From assembly GCA_966211455.1 (NCBI GenBank), contig CBIHNI010000003.1, forward strand, positions 124,001 to 188,000: a stretch of DNA of 64,000 nt, read 5' to 3'. A program made the position numbers and the translations under genes. This DNA comes from 21-14-0-10-47-8 sp966211455. Its GTDB lineage: Bacteria > Bdellovibrionota > Bdellovibrionia > Bdellovibrionales > Bdellovibrionaceae. Under the pieces are notes generated by a model. It did no database searches. It was not told where the DNA came from and was given only the letters and a program-made list of their open reading frames with translations. Below, piece by piece: positions 40,694-49,005 of this stretch (the first letter of the stretch is position 1; each line of letters starts with the position of its first letter).

Positions 40694-41067
40694 ACTGCCA
40701 GTGGCACTGTTTAAATGGGAGTTCTTCGGAGAAAAGGCGTCCTGCCTGATGGGATGCTTGCGCACCCCATACCCCGCTTTCGGTCGCGCATCACGCGCGC
40801 CCGATCGACGTTAGGATTGTGAGATCAAGGGCTCTGATGTTGGTTTTGGATGAGATTGATACTCCGCGACCTCGGAAGTGAGAGAAGAACCAAGAGAAGA
40901 ATAGCTCTGATTCCTCCTAATCCTTCCCCCTACAAGACCATCGCGAAAACGCGGACGCAGTCCGCGGCCTTTAGGCCGAGCGCACGATGCGCGAGTTTTC
41001 GGGATGCACGTGCCATGGATGGCCGACAAAGACTCACAAACGAAGTTCATGACCAATCGCTGGCGAC
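40694..41067. other. Gene-free region with a cloverleaf-like structure
   Basis: About 370 bp lie between two convergent transcripts. The left part contains short GC-rich palindromes. The right part contains a compact four-stem fold (40939-41006, listed separately). Several short frames exist but have no ribosome sites. Confidence 0.6.
40939..41006. repeat. Cloverleaf-like four-stem element
   Basis: A 12-bp outer stem (40939-40950 with 40995-41006, one mismatch) encloses three adjacent hairpins. These are GCGGAC-GCA-GTCCGC (40951-40965), GGCC-TTTA-GGCC (40966-40977) and GCGCA-CGA-TGCGC (40980-40992). Almost every base is paired. It lies 62 bp beyond the glmS stop on the minus strand. It is not a tRNA: the stem sizes and loops do not fit. 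Confidence 0.75.
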
Positions 41068-42951
41068 CTATTCCACCGTCACCGACTTGGCCAAATTGCG
41101 AGGCTGATCCACATCATACCCCAGACTGTTCGCCAAGTGGAACGCCATCAGCTGCAATGGCACCACCGCCAAAATCGGATTCGTCGTCCAGTGCGCCTGC
41201 GGGATTGAAAGATAGCGTTCTGAAATCTTCTTCAAGCGCTCATTCTCTCCAGAGCCGATCGAGATGATTTTTCCGCCACGAGCTTTTGCTTCTTCGAGAT
41301 TGCTGACTGTCTTTTCGAACAGATCGTCGCTTGGAACCACCATCACGATCGCCATCTTTTCGTCGATCAGGGCCAGTGGACCATGTTTCATTTCGCCAGC
41401 GGCATAGCCTTCGGCGTGCAGATACGCGAGCTCTTTCAATTTCAAAGCCCCTTCCATGGCGATCGGATAATTCACCCCGCGGCCCATGTACAAGAAACCT
41501 TTGAATTCTTTTTTCAGGTTTGAAGAAGCTTCGGCGAAATATTTGTCATGCGCCAGAACCACTTCCATCTGCGATGGAAGCTTCATCAAAGCTTCGACAT
41601 GTTCGCGCTCTTTATCTTCTTTCAATGTGCCACGCACATGACCCATCGAAAGCGCGATCAAATTGAACAGCGTCAGCGTGCTGACGAAAGCCTTTGTACT
41701 GGCCACGCCAATTTCAGGACCGGAATTCATGTAGATGTGGCCATGAGCTTCGCGATCGATGGTCGAATTTTTCACATTGCAGATCGAAAGCGTCTGGCAG
41801 CCTTTTTCTTTCGCCAAACGAATGGCCGCCAAAGTATCCGCCGTCTCACCGCTTTGTGAAACCGTGATCACCAGCGTGTGCTTGCGCAGAACCGGATTGC
41901 GGTAACGGAATTCGCTGGCGATTTCGACTTCGACCGGGATTTGCGCGATATTTTCGATCAGATACTTGCCGACCTGACCGGCATAAAAGCTGGTGCCGCA
42001 AGCGATGATCGAAATCTGCTGCACTTCACGGAAAATGTCCGATGTCTTTTTCCAATCCTGAGCCGAATCGATTTTTTCCAGCTCGTGCGGTGAATGACCA
42101 CCAAAGCCCACATTGTGAAGCTGAACGCTGTAGCCCTTCAAATGCGGCGCCATCGCCGACGAAACCGCTTGCGGCTGCTCGTAAATCTCTTTCAGCATGA
42201 AATGCGAATAGCCTTTTTTCTCGACTTGATCTGCATTCCAGTTCAGTTCGACCACTTTCTTTTGCAGCTTTTGACCTTTGCTATCAAAGATCTGCACATC
42301 GCCGTTTTTGACCAAAGCGATTTCGCGGTCATCCAGGTAAATGTATTTTTTTGTGTGCTGCAAAGCTGCTTGCACGTCGCTGACGACGAAAACCTGTTTG
42401 TCGCCGATACCGACCACCAAAGGCGGCCCATCTTTGAACGCAACCAGTTCATCCGGCTGCTGATCCCAAATCACCAGAATCGAAAAAGCCCCGCGCAGTT
42501 TGGTTAAAACAACCTGCACCGCTTTGAAAAGATCTTTTTGCTTTTCGACTTCTTCGGCCACCAAGTGCGCAACCAGTTCCGAATCGGTGTCGGATGTGAT
42601 CTGCGCCCCGCGCTTCAAAAGCTCTTCACGAATTTCGAGATAATTTTCGATAATGCCATTGTGAACCAGGCTGATGCCTTTCACCTGATGCGGATGCGCA
42701 TTTTTTTCCGAAGGCACACCATGGGTCGCCCAACGAGTGTGCCCAATGCCCAAATGTCCATTGAAGTTTTCATCTTGCAGCTTCTGCTCGAGATTGCGCA
42801 GCTTTCCTTCGGCGCGCACGCGCTTAAAGTGGCCGTCATGCAAGATTGCCACGCCGGCGCTGTCATAACCGCGATACTCTAACTTTTTCAGACCATTGAC
42901 GATCACATCTTTGGGATTCTGAGGCCCCAAATAGCCGACGATTCCGCACAT
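41068..42951 (-). CDS. glmS: Glutamine-fructose-6-phosphate aminotransferase GlmS
   Basis: GlmS makes glucosamine-6-phosphate, the first step to UDP-GlcNAc. The N-terminal glutaminase starts MCGIVGYLG with catalytic Cys2. The isomerase part has two SIS domains with ACGTSFYAGQVGKYLIE, TVSQSGETADTLAAI and AYLHAEGYAAGEMKHGPLALID, and ends NLAKSVTVE. At 627 residues it is close to the family length of about 610. It begins one base after the glmU stop, so the two form an operon. I see no glmS ribozyme, and the 1-bp gap leaves no room for one. Confidence 0.97.
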   Translation of the reverse strand: MCGIVGYLGPQNPKDVIVNGLKKLEYRGYDSAGVAILHDGHFKRVRAEGKLRNLEQKLQDENFNGHLGIGHTRWATHGVPSEKNAHPHQVKGISLVHNGIIENYLEIREELLKRGAQITSDTDSELVAHLVAEEVEKQKDLFKAVQVVLTKLRGAFSILVIWDQQPDELVAFKDGPPLVVGIGDKQVFVVSDVQAALQHTKKYIYLDDREIALVKNGDVQIFDSKGQKLQKKVVELNWNADQVEKKGYSHFMLKEIYEQPQAVSSAMAPHLKGYSVQLHNVGFGGHSPHELEKIDSAQDWKKTSDIFREVQQISIIACGTSFYAGQVGKYLIENIAQIPVEVEIASEFRYRNPVLRKHTLVITVSQSGETADTLAAIRLAKEKGCQTLSICNVKNSTIDREAHGHIYMNSGPEIGVASTKAFVSTLTLFNLIALSMGHVRGTLKEDKEREHVEALMKLPSQMEVVLAHDKYFAEASSNLKKEFKGFLYMGRGVNYPIAMEGALKLKELAYLHAEGYAAGEMKHGPLALIDEKMAIVMVVPSDDLFEKTVSNLEEAKARGGKIISIGSGENERLKKISERYLSIPQAHWTTNPILAVVPLQLMAFHLANSLGYDVDQPRNLAKSVTVE

Positions 42952-42952
42952 A

Positions 42953-44353
42953 TTAGACCTCGACTTCTTCTTTCTTCTGAACGTAGTTTTCTTTCACGAT
43001 CTGCTTGCCACGAGCCACGGCCAAAGCATTCGCCGGAACATCTTTCGTGATGGTCGATCCCGATCCGATCACCGCATTGTCGCCAACCGTGATCGGCGCT
43101 ACGAACTGAGTATCGCTACCGACAAAGACGTTGTTTCCGATTTTGGTTTTGTACTTGCTGCGATCGACGGCGTAATTGCAGGTGATCGTACCGCAGCCCA
43201 CATTTACATTTTCACCGATTTCAGCATCGCCCAAATAGGTCAGATGACCCGCTTTGGATTTCTTACCGAATTTGGTTTTTTTCATTTCCACAAAATTTCC
43301 GACATGCGCTTCTTCGCCAATATCGGTTTCGGGACGAAGACGCGCGAAAGGACCAACCGACGAACGATTCTGCAATTTCGAATGCTCGATGTACGAGTAA
43401 GCTTTGATCTGCACGCTTTCACCGATTTGTGAATCGACGATATGACAACCCGTTTCGATCGCGGTAAAGCCACCGACCTTGGTGTCGCCACGCAAATACA
43501 CATTCGGGTACAGCACGCTACCCGCTGCGATCTCCACCGATTCTTCCACATAAGTCGAAGCCGGATCGATCATCAAAACGCCGGCATCCATCAGCTTCTT
43601 GGCTTTACGACGGAAAACCAATTTCGTGGCCCGCGCCAGCTCGGCTTGATTGTTCACGCCGACGGCGACCTTTTTGTTTCCCTTGATCGCGTTCACCTTC
43701 AACTGATCTTCCAAAGAGATCGAGATCAGATCGGTCAGATAAAATTCCTTTTTTGCATTGTTGTTCTGAATTTTTGGCAGATACTCTGAAAGCACGTCGG
43801 CTTTCACCAAATAGATGCCCGTATTCACTTCGCGGATTTTCAAAGTTTCGGCGGACGCGTCCTTGGCTTCGACGATGGCAGCCAATGATCCCTTGTGGCG
43901 CACGATACGGCCGAATTCACGCGGATTCAAAAGTTCCGCGGTGACCACGCCCAAATCCAATTTCGATTTTTCGAAATCTTCGATAAACAGTTTGATATCT
44001 TCGGCTTCGATCAAAGGATGATCGCCGTTCAAAATCAGCACATTGCCTTCGATGCTGTCCGGCTGAGCCGATTTCACCGCATCGGCCGTTCCCAGTTGCT
44101 GAGCTTGCACATGGATTTGCACGCCCCAAGGCTCAACGACCGTTTTGACAAGATTCAGTCCATGTCCCACGACAAGACGGACGTCCTCGACTCCCGCCGC
44201 ACGGCAGGCTTCGACAACGTTGGCCAACATGGGTTTTCCGGCGACCGGATGCAAAACCTTTGGCAAGGGGGACATCATGCGCGTCCCTTTGCCAGCGGCC
44301 AGTACGATCGCTGTCCAGGGTTGCTTTTTTCCTTTGTTTGTTTCCGTTTTCAT
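42953..44353 (-). CDS. glmU: Bifunctional UDP-GlcNAc pyrophosphorylase/GlcN-1-P acetyltransferase GlmU
   Basis: GlmU acetylates glucosamine-1-phosphate and joins it to UTP, giving UDP-GlcNAc for peptidoglycan and LPS. The N-terminal nucleotidyltransferase has LAAGKGTRMMSPLPKVLHPVAGKPM. The C-terminal left-handed beta helix has repeated hexads (VGPFARLRPETDIGEEAHVGNFVEMKKT; GCGTITCNYAVDRSKYKTKIGNNVFVGSDTQFVAP). Length 466 is normal. Only 15 bases separate its ATG from that of the divergent M14 peptidase gene. I see no Shine-Dalgarno before it, which could mean a leaderless message. Confidence 0.96.
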   Translation of the reverse strand: MKTETNKGKKQPWTAIVLAAGKGTRMMSPLPKVLHPVAGKPMLANVVEACRAAGVEDVRLVVGHGLNLVKTVVEPWGVQIHVQAQQLGTADAVKSAQPDSIEGNVLILNGDHPLIEAEDIKLFIEDFEKSKLDLGVVTAELLNPREFGRIVRHKGSLAAIVEAKDASAETLKIREVNTGIYLVKADVLSEYLPKIQNNNAKKEFYLTDLISISLEDQLKVNAIKGNKKVAVGVNNQAELARATKLVFRRKAKKLMDAGVLMIDPASTYVEESVEIAAGSVLYPNVYLRGDTKVGGFTAIETGCHIVDSQIGESVQIKAYSYIEHSKLQNRSSVGPFARLRPETDIGEEAHVGNFVEMKKTKFGKKSKAGHLTYLGDAEIGENVNVGCGTITCNYAVDRSKYKTKIGNNVFVGSDTQFVAPITVGDNAVIGSGSTITKDVPANALAVARGKQIVKENYVQKKEEVEV

Positions 44354-44368
44354 AGCGACAATTAGAGC

Positions 44369-45037
44369 ATGTCTTCCCCGATATTACACCAATCTTCTTG
44401 GGCCCGTTCCGCTCGCGGAAAAAGCATTGAGCTTTTTTCGTCACAGCACGGAGCAGAGCGTCCGTTGCTTTTTATCGGCGGTGTTCATGGGGATGAACCC
44501 GAAGGCGTCGATCTCGCCGAAAAATTTCTTTCTTGGTTGCAGAAAAACAACAATTCGCAAATGCATTCTTGGCTCTTGATTCCTTGTTTGAACCTCGATG
44601 GATACTCGGCACGCGAGCGCACCAACGGAAACGGCGTCGATCTCAATCGCAATTTCCCCAGCCGCGACTGGAGCTCGCACGCCAAAGCTCCACGCTATTA
44701 TCCAGGTCCGCATCCGACCAGCGAGCCCGAAGTCAAAGCTTTGTGCCAGCTGATCGATCAGCACAAGCCGCAGGTGATTTTTCATTTTCATTCGTGGGAG
44801 CCCTGTGTCGTCTACACCGGTGCCCCCGGAAAACCTTGGGCGACGATGGCGGCCGGCGATTCGGGCTACGATGTCCGCGAAGATATCGGCTACCCGACGC
44901 CCGGAAGCTTGGGTCAATATGCCTGGTTGGACTGTCACACACCGGTGATTTGCATTGAAGAGCAAGAGCATTCGGATCTCGAGCAAGTTTGGCCCCGATT
45001 CGCCAAGGGCTTGCAGAAAGTGGTGATGAAAGCATGA
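44369..45037 (+). CDS. M14-family peptidase, MpaA-like
   Basis: This 222-residue protein resembles small M14 carboxypeptidases such as MpaA, which removes amino acids from murein peptides. The zinc-binding HxxE is in GVHGDEPEG. The substrate-binding NGVDLNRNFP and the later HFHSW (third zinc ligand) follow, and the likely catalytic glutamate lies in ICIEEQEHSD. No signal peptide is seen, so it would be cytoplasmic and act in murein recycling. The ATG lacks a clear Shine-Dalgarno. Its stop overlaps the HAD gene start (ATGA). Confidence 0.82.
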   Translation: MSSPILHQSSWARSARGKSIELFSSQHGAERPLLFIGGVHGDEPEGVDLAEKFLSWLQKNNNSQMHSWLLIPCLNLDGYSARERTNGNGVDLNRNFPSRDWSSHAKAPRYYPGPHPTSEPEVKALCQLIDQHKPQVIFHFHSWEPCVVYTGAPGKPWATMAAGDSGYDVREDIGYPTPGSLGQYAWLDCHTPVICIEEQEHSDLEQVWPRFAKGLQKVVMKA

Positions 45038-45546
45038 GTCTCAAACTGATCGTCTTTGATCTGGATGACACACTTCTGGACACAACCCGATTGCTGATCC
45101 CGATCGCACGCACGCAAGCTTTCGAAGATCGCATTCGTCAACCCTTGCCAGCGATGCCCGGAGCGATCAAAAATTTAGAAACTTTAAAAGATCGCTACAC
45201 CTTGGTGCTCTTGACCCAAGGACGCATCGATGCCCAAATGCAAAAAGTGAAATCCATGGGGATCGGGCATTTCTTTAAAGAGCAGTTCTTTGCAGATCCC
45301 TCTCAAAACAAACCGAAAAGCCTTTTCTTCAATCAGATTCTGGCCGATTTCAACCTTCAGCCAGAAGAAGCGATGAGCATCGGCAACCGCCGATCCACCG
45401 ATATTCGTGAGGCGAAACTAGTCGGTTACAAAACCTGCCTATTCAAGTACGGCGAACACCAAAACGAAAATGTCGAAGTTCCCGAAGATCAACCGGATTT
45501 CGAAACGGACTCGCACCAGGATTTAATCGCAAGATGCCATCTTTGA
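45034..45546 (+). CDS. HAD-superfamily hydrolase
   Basis: This phosphatase-like protein has 170 residues. Motif I is FDLDDTLLDTT near the N-terminus, motif II is LLTQGRIDAQ and motif III/IV is MSIGNRRSTDIREAKLVGYKTCLF. I chose the ATG at 45034, which overlaps the M14 stop and gives the standard HAD N-terminus, over an earlier in-frame codon at 44989. The substrate cannot be told from the sequence. It overlaps the histidine-kinase start downstream by 13 bases. Confidence 0.86.
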   Translation: MSLKLIVFDLDDTLLDTTRLLIPIARTQAFEDRIRQPLPAMPGAIKNLETLKDRYTLVLLTQGRIDAQMQKVKSMGIGHFFKEQFFADPSQNKPKSLFFNQILADFNLQPEEAMSIGNRRSTDIREAKLVGYKTCLFKYGEHQNENVEVPEDQPDFETDSHQDLIARCHL

Positions 45547-47390
45547 ATTCCAGCGTTCTGATTCTAGGTTTGAATTCGCTACCCTCGTTGTACGTGGGCG
45601 CAGATATTTCCGAGAATTGGAAGCCCCAGCTCGAGTCCTTGGCGCAAGGATCCTATGACGTGATCTGCGCGCCTTTGGACGAAATGCGCTCGCAAGAGTT
45701 TGAGTCGCTGGCCGGCGCGCTGCTGACCCGCAACCCGACGATCAAGATGGTGATGGTTTCAGACGAAAAAAGTTCGGTGCAAGACCTGCAATCTATCTTT
45801 GAAAAATATCCGGTCTTTCGCATCATTGATCGCGACCGGCTTTTCGATCTGGAAAAGGATTTGGTTTTCGGTCTGGAAGAAGCGCAAATGGCCCAGCAAG
45901 AGCAGGAGCTGGAAAGCTTGGTGCGAGAGCAAAATGAAAAGCTGAAACAGCTTTACCAAGATCTGGAAGATCGCGTTCGCAAACGCCAAAACTTTCTTTT
46001 GGAAACGCGTCGAAAAACCTACATCGCCAATGCCCGTTGGGAATCTCTGCGCGAAGCGATGATCGCGATTTACCAGTCCTCTTCGATCGGTGAGATGGAA
46101 AAAAATCTTCTCTTGTCTTTGCAGCCAACCTTGCAGCTTGAAAACATTCGCATTCTGCTGACGCCGCAAGATCAGTTCTTCGCTCAGCAAAAGCGCACGC
46201 AAAGCAGTTTTTCGATCTATCAGGCGGCTATTTTCCGGTCAGAAGAGCGCGTTGGCTCGGTGATTTTTATTCGCAATCCAACCCTTCCCTTCCAACGCGA
46301 AGAAGCGGATTTTTTGGTTCGTGTCAGCGAAGCCGTATCGTTGGCATTAGATCGTCAATCCAAACTGGAAGAGTCCGAAACCTTGAAAGAGCAGTGGCAA
46401 GCGACCTTCAACGCGGTCTCGGATCCGGTGGCTTTGATCAATCAAAAGTACGAGCTGGTGCAAACGAACTCGGCTTTTGTGAAAAAAGCGGGCCTTTCCA
46501 CCGATCAGATCATGGGGCAGAAGTGTTACCAAATTCTGTTTCAGCGCGAAAGCCCTTGCAACAACTGCGAGCTGGGAAAGAACTTCCGCTTGGATATCGC
46601 CAAATCCAAAGTCACCGACAAGGTGACCTATGATGTTTACAGCCAGCCGGTCCCGGTCGACCCTTTGCAGACCACGGTCTTCGTGAATCTTTATCACGAC
46701 GTCACGGCCCAAGTCCGCATGGAGCGAAAAATTTTGGAAAGCGCACGCTTGGCCGAAATCGGCACCATCGGCAGCAGCATCGCGCACGAACTGAACAATC
46801 CTTTGGGCGGAATCTTATCTTTCGTCCAGCTGATCAAAATGGATTTGAAGCCCGAAGATCCACTGTATGAAGACATCGTCTCGATGGAAGAAGGCGTTCG
46901 CCGCTGCAAAGATATCGTACAAAATCTTTTGGGTTTTACTCGCAACCCCGAAGTCGACGAAGAAACGGATTTGGACCTGCGCGAAGTCCTGCAGCGAGCG
47001 GCGAAGATCGTCGAGCTGCAAACCAAATCCCGCGGTATCGAAGTGAAGCTGACATTGCCCAATGAAGCGGCACCTTTCCGTGGTCACATCAATTTGCTTT
47101 CACAAGCGGTAAGGAATCTGCTGCAAGCTTCGATCGATTCTTTGATTGAAAAATCGCAATCGCAGCGGGGCTTTCAAGGTTTGATCGAACTGCGTTTAGA
47201 TGTGAAGGAATCCGAATATTCTTGCCGAATCTTAGACAACGGTCTAGCCGGCGAATCCGCTCCAAGTCTGGGTTTGTCCGTCGCTGGGCAAATCATTCAC
47301 GATTACGGCGGACACCTGGAAATTTCTTCTCGCGCTCAGCCTTTCCGACTGGCACAAATGACACTTCCGCGTCCAGTTTTTCAGGCCTGA
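45534..47390 (+). CDS. PAS-domain sensor histidine kinase with eroded ATPase domain
   Basis: The product has 618 residues. Residues 1-115 resemble a receiver without a clear phosphorylation aspartate. A coiled coil (about 117-165), a GAF-like part (about 170-275), a PAS domain (about 285-395, with C341/C344 in SPCNNCELG) and HisKA follow. His418 is in SIAHELNNPLGG, so the phosphorylation site is intact. The HATPase is altered: the N box reads RNLLQASIDSL, with Ala where the Mg-binding Asn is expected, and the region after G1 (DNGLAGESAPSLGLSV) is short. There is no membrane segment, so it is soluble. An NtrC-type regulator follows 100 bp later and is the natural partner. Confidence 0.82.
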   Translation: MPSLNSSVLILGLNSLPSLYVGADISENWKPQLESLAQGSYDVICAPLDEMRSQEFESLAGALLTRNPTIKMVMVSDEKSSVQDLQSIFEKYPVFRIIDRDRLFDLEKDLVFGLEEAQMAQQEQELESLVREQNEKLKQLYQDLEDRVRKRQNFLLETRRKTYIANARWESLREAMIAIYQSSSIGEMEKNLLLSLQPTLQLENIRILLTPQDQFFAQQKRTQSSFSIYQAAIFRSEERVGSVIFIRNPTLPFQREEADFLVRVSEAVSLALDRQSKLEESETLKEQWQATFNAVSDPVALINQKYELVQTNSAFVKKAGLSTDQIMGQKCYQILFQRESPCNNCELGKNFRLDIAKSKVTDKVTYDVYSQPVPVDPLQTTVFVNLYHDVTAQVRMERKILESARLAEIGTIGSSIAHELNNPLGGILSFVQLIKMDLKPEDPLYEDIVSMEEGVRRCKDIVQNLLGFTRNPEVDEETDLDLREVLQRAAKIVELQTKSRGIEVKLTLPNEAAPFRGHINLLSQAVRNLLQASIDSLIEKSQSQRGFQGLIELRLDVKESEYSCRILDNGLAGESAPSLGLSVAGQIIHDYGGHLEISSRAQPFRLAQMTLPRPVFQA

Positions 47391-47413
47391 AGCCGCGAAT
47401 TGGGCCCGGAATT

Positions 47414-47443
47414 TTGACAGGCCCGTCAAGATTCCTTTATTCT
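47414..47443 (+). promoter_or_regulatory. Candidate sigma-70-type promoter for the NtrC-like gene
   Basis: TTGACA (47414-47419) and TATTCT (47438-47443) are separated by 18 bp. A small palindrome TTGAC-AGGCCC-GTCAA overlaps the -35 and could bind a regulator. The predicted start would be near 47450, some 40 bases before the ATG at 47491. Confidence 0.5.
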
Positions 47444-47490
47444 AAAAATGTAGAAGCCACTTGATTTGACCTACCATGGAAGGAAGGTTC

Positions 47491-48960
47491 ATGCGCTCAT
47501 CACGAGTTCTGATTGTTGATGATGAATCCAGTTTGCGAACAGCTCTGTTCCGAATTCTCGATAGAAAAGGTTTAAGCGTGATCACCGCCAATCGCGGTGA
47601 CGAAGCTAAAATTCTCTGCCAAGGGGATCAAGCTTTGGATTTGGCCCTGGTCGATTTGAATCTACCAGATGGCGACGGCATCGACTTGATGACTCATTTG
47701 AAAGGCATGCACCCCGACTGTCAGGTGATCATCCTGACAGGACACGGAACCATCGAATCGGCCATCCGTGCGACCCAAAAAGGGGCTTTCCACTTCATCA
47801 CCAAGCCTTTCAACATGGAAGAGCTGATGAGTCTTGTGGACAAGGCTTTGGCGCATAAAAAATTGCAGCAAGAAAACCAACAGCTGCGCACCGAGCTTCA
47901 CAAGAAATATCAGTTCGAGCACATCATTGGAAAATCCGAAGGCATCCAAAACGTTCTTTCCATGATCGAACGCGTGGCCGATTCGGATTCGACCGTTTTG
48001 GTCACCGGCGAAAGCGGAACCGGTAAAGAGCTGGTCGCGCGCGCGGTTCACTACAATTCTCCCCGTGCCGATCAGGCCTTCGTCGCCATCAACTGTGGCG
48101 CGATTCCGGCGGAACTTTTGGAAAGCGAACTTTTCGGTCACGTCAAAGGCGCCTTCACCGGTGCGATCGCCAACCGTGTCGGTCGTTTTGAAATGGCCGA
48201 CGGTGGCACGATCTTCTTGGATGAAATCGGCGATCTTGAGCCTTCTTTGCAGGTTAAAATCCTGCGCGCCCTTCAGCAAAAGACCTTCGAACCGGTTGGT
48301 AGCACGAAAACGGTTCAGGTCAACGTGCGCGTGATCGCGGCGACCAACAAGAACTTGGAAGAGCTGGTTGAAACCGGCAAGTTCCGCGAAGATCTGTTTT
48401 ATCGTTTGAATGTGATTCCTTTGGCGATCCCGGCATTGCGCGAGCGTAAGGTGGATATTCCTTTGCTCTTTGCTCATTTCATGGAGCAATTCAATCGCAA
48501 CAAAGGTCGCAAGCTCACAGGCATTTCCACGGAGACTATGGAATGCCTGGTGAACTATCAATGGCCCGGAAATATCCGCGAGCTGGAAAACTTGGTCGAG
48601 CGCTTGGCGATCTTAAAAGGTCACGGCCAAATCGAGATCAACGATCTTCCGGTCAAGTATCGCACGACCGCATCGGCTTCGATCGATCCGGTTCAGTTCG
48701 ATATCCCTGACAATGGTTTGGATTTCAACACGACCGTGGATCAGTTTGAAAACAACCTGATCTTGCGTGCATTAGAAAAAACCGGTTGGAACCGCAACCA
48801 AGCCGCTTTGCTTCTGCGTTTGAACCGCACCACGCTGGTCGAGAAGATCAAGAAAAAGGGACTTCGCCCTCCTGGGGAACTTGCAGAGACGGGTTCCGAT
48901 GTCGAGGAAAGTTCGCAAAATCAGGTTTTCTTCCGCCGAGCTCCCGAAATCTCTCAGTGA
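47491..48960 (+). CDS. NtrC-type sigma-54-dependent response regulator
   Basis: The protein has 489 residues. The receiver (1-120) has Asp55 in ALVDLNLPDG. The AAA+ domain has Walker A (GESGTGKE, 173-180), GAFTGA (220-225), Walker B (IFLDEIGDLE) and the WPGNIRELENLVE sensor. The C-terminus is a Fis-type helix-turn-helix (about 435-470, NRNQAALLLRLNRTTLVEKIKKK). All sigma-54 contact elements are intact. I chose the ATG at 47491, with AAGGAAGG just upstream, over one at 47476. It follows the histidine kinase and is likely its response regulator. Confidence 0.95.
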   Translation: MRSSRVLIVDDESSLRTALFRILDRKGLSVITANRGDEAKILCQGDQALDLALVDLNLPDGDGIDLMTHLKGMHPDCQVIILTGHGTIESAIRATQKGAFHFITKPFNMEELMSLVDKALAHKKLQQENQQLRTELHKKYQFEHIIGKSEGIQNVLSMIERVADSDSTVLVTGESGTGKELVARAVHYNSPRADQAFVAINCGAIPAELLESELFGHVKGAFTGAIANRVGRFEMADGGTIFLDEIGDLEPSLQVKILRALQQKTFEPVGSTKTVQVNVRVIAATNKNLEELVETGKFREDLFYRLNVIPLAIPALRERKVDIPLLFAHFMEQFNRNKGRKLTGISTETMECLVNYQWPGNIRELENLVERLAILKGHGQIEINDLPVKYRTTASASIDPVQFDIPDNGLDFNTTVDQFENNLILRALEKTGWNRNQAALLLRLNRTTLVEKIKKKGLRPPGELAETGSDVEESSQNQVFFRRAPEISQ

Positions 48961-48979
48961 TACTTGCTATGACTCATAT

Positions 48980-49005
48980 AACATGAGTTTTCCGAAACTC
49001 ATGTT
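48980..49005. promoter_or_regulatory. 11-bp inverted repeat over the start of the PfaD-like gene
   Basis: AACATGAGTTT and AAACTCATGTT form perfect arms around TCCG. The ATG at 48983 lies inside the left arm. This could be an operator, or a hairpin that controls translation. Confidence 0.55.

Noticed and set aside
40939..41006. tRNA-like gene
   Set aside because: The cloverleaf outline is suggestive but the loops are 3-4 nt, there is no anticodon or T-loop, and the stems do not have tRNA lengths.
42952..42952. glmS ribozyme
   Set aside because: Only one base separates glmU and glmS, so the self-cleaving leader cannot fit, and no similar sequence is seen within the end of glmU.
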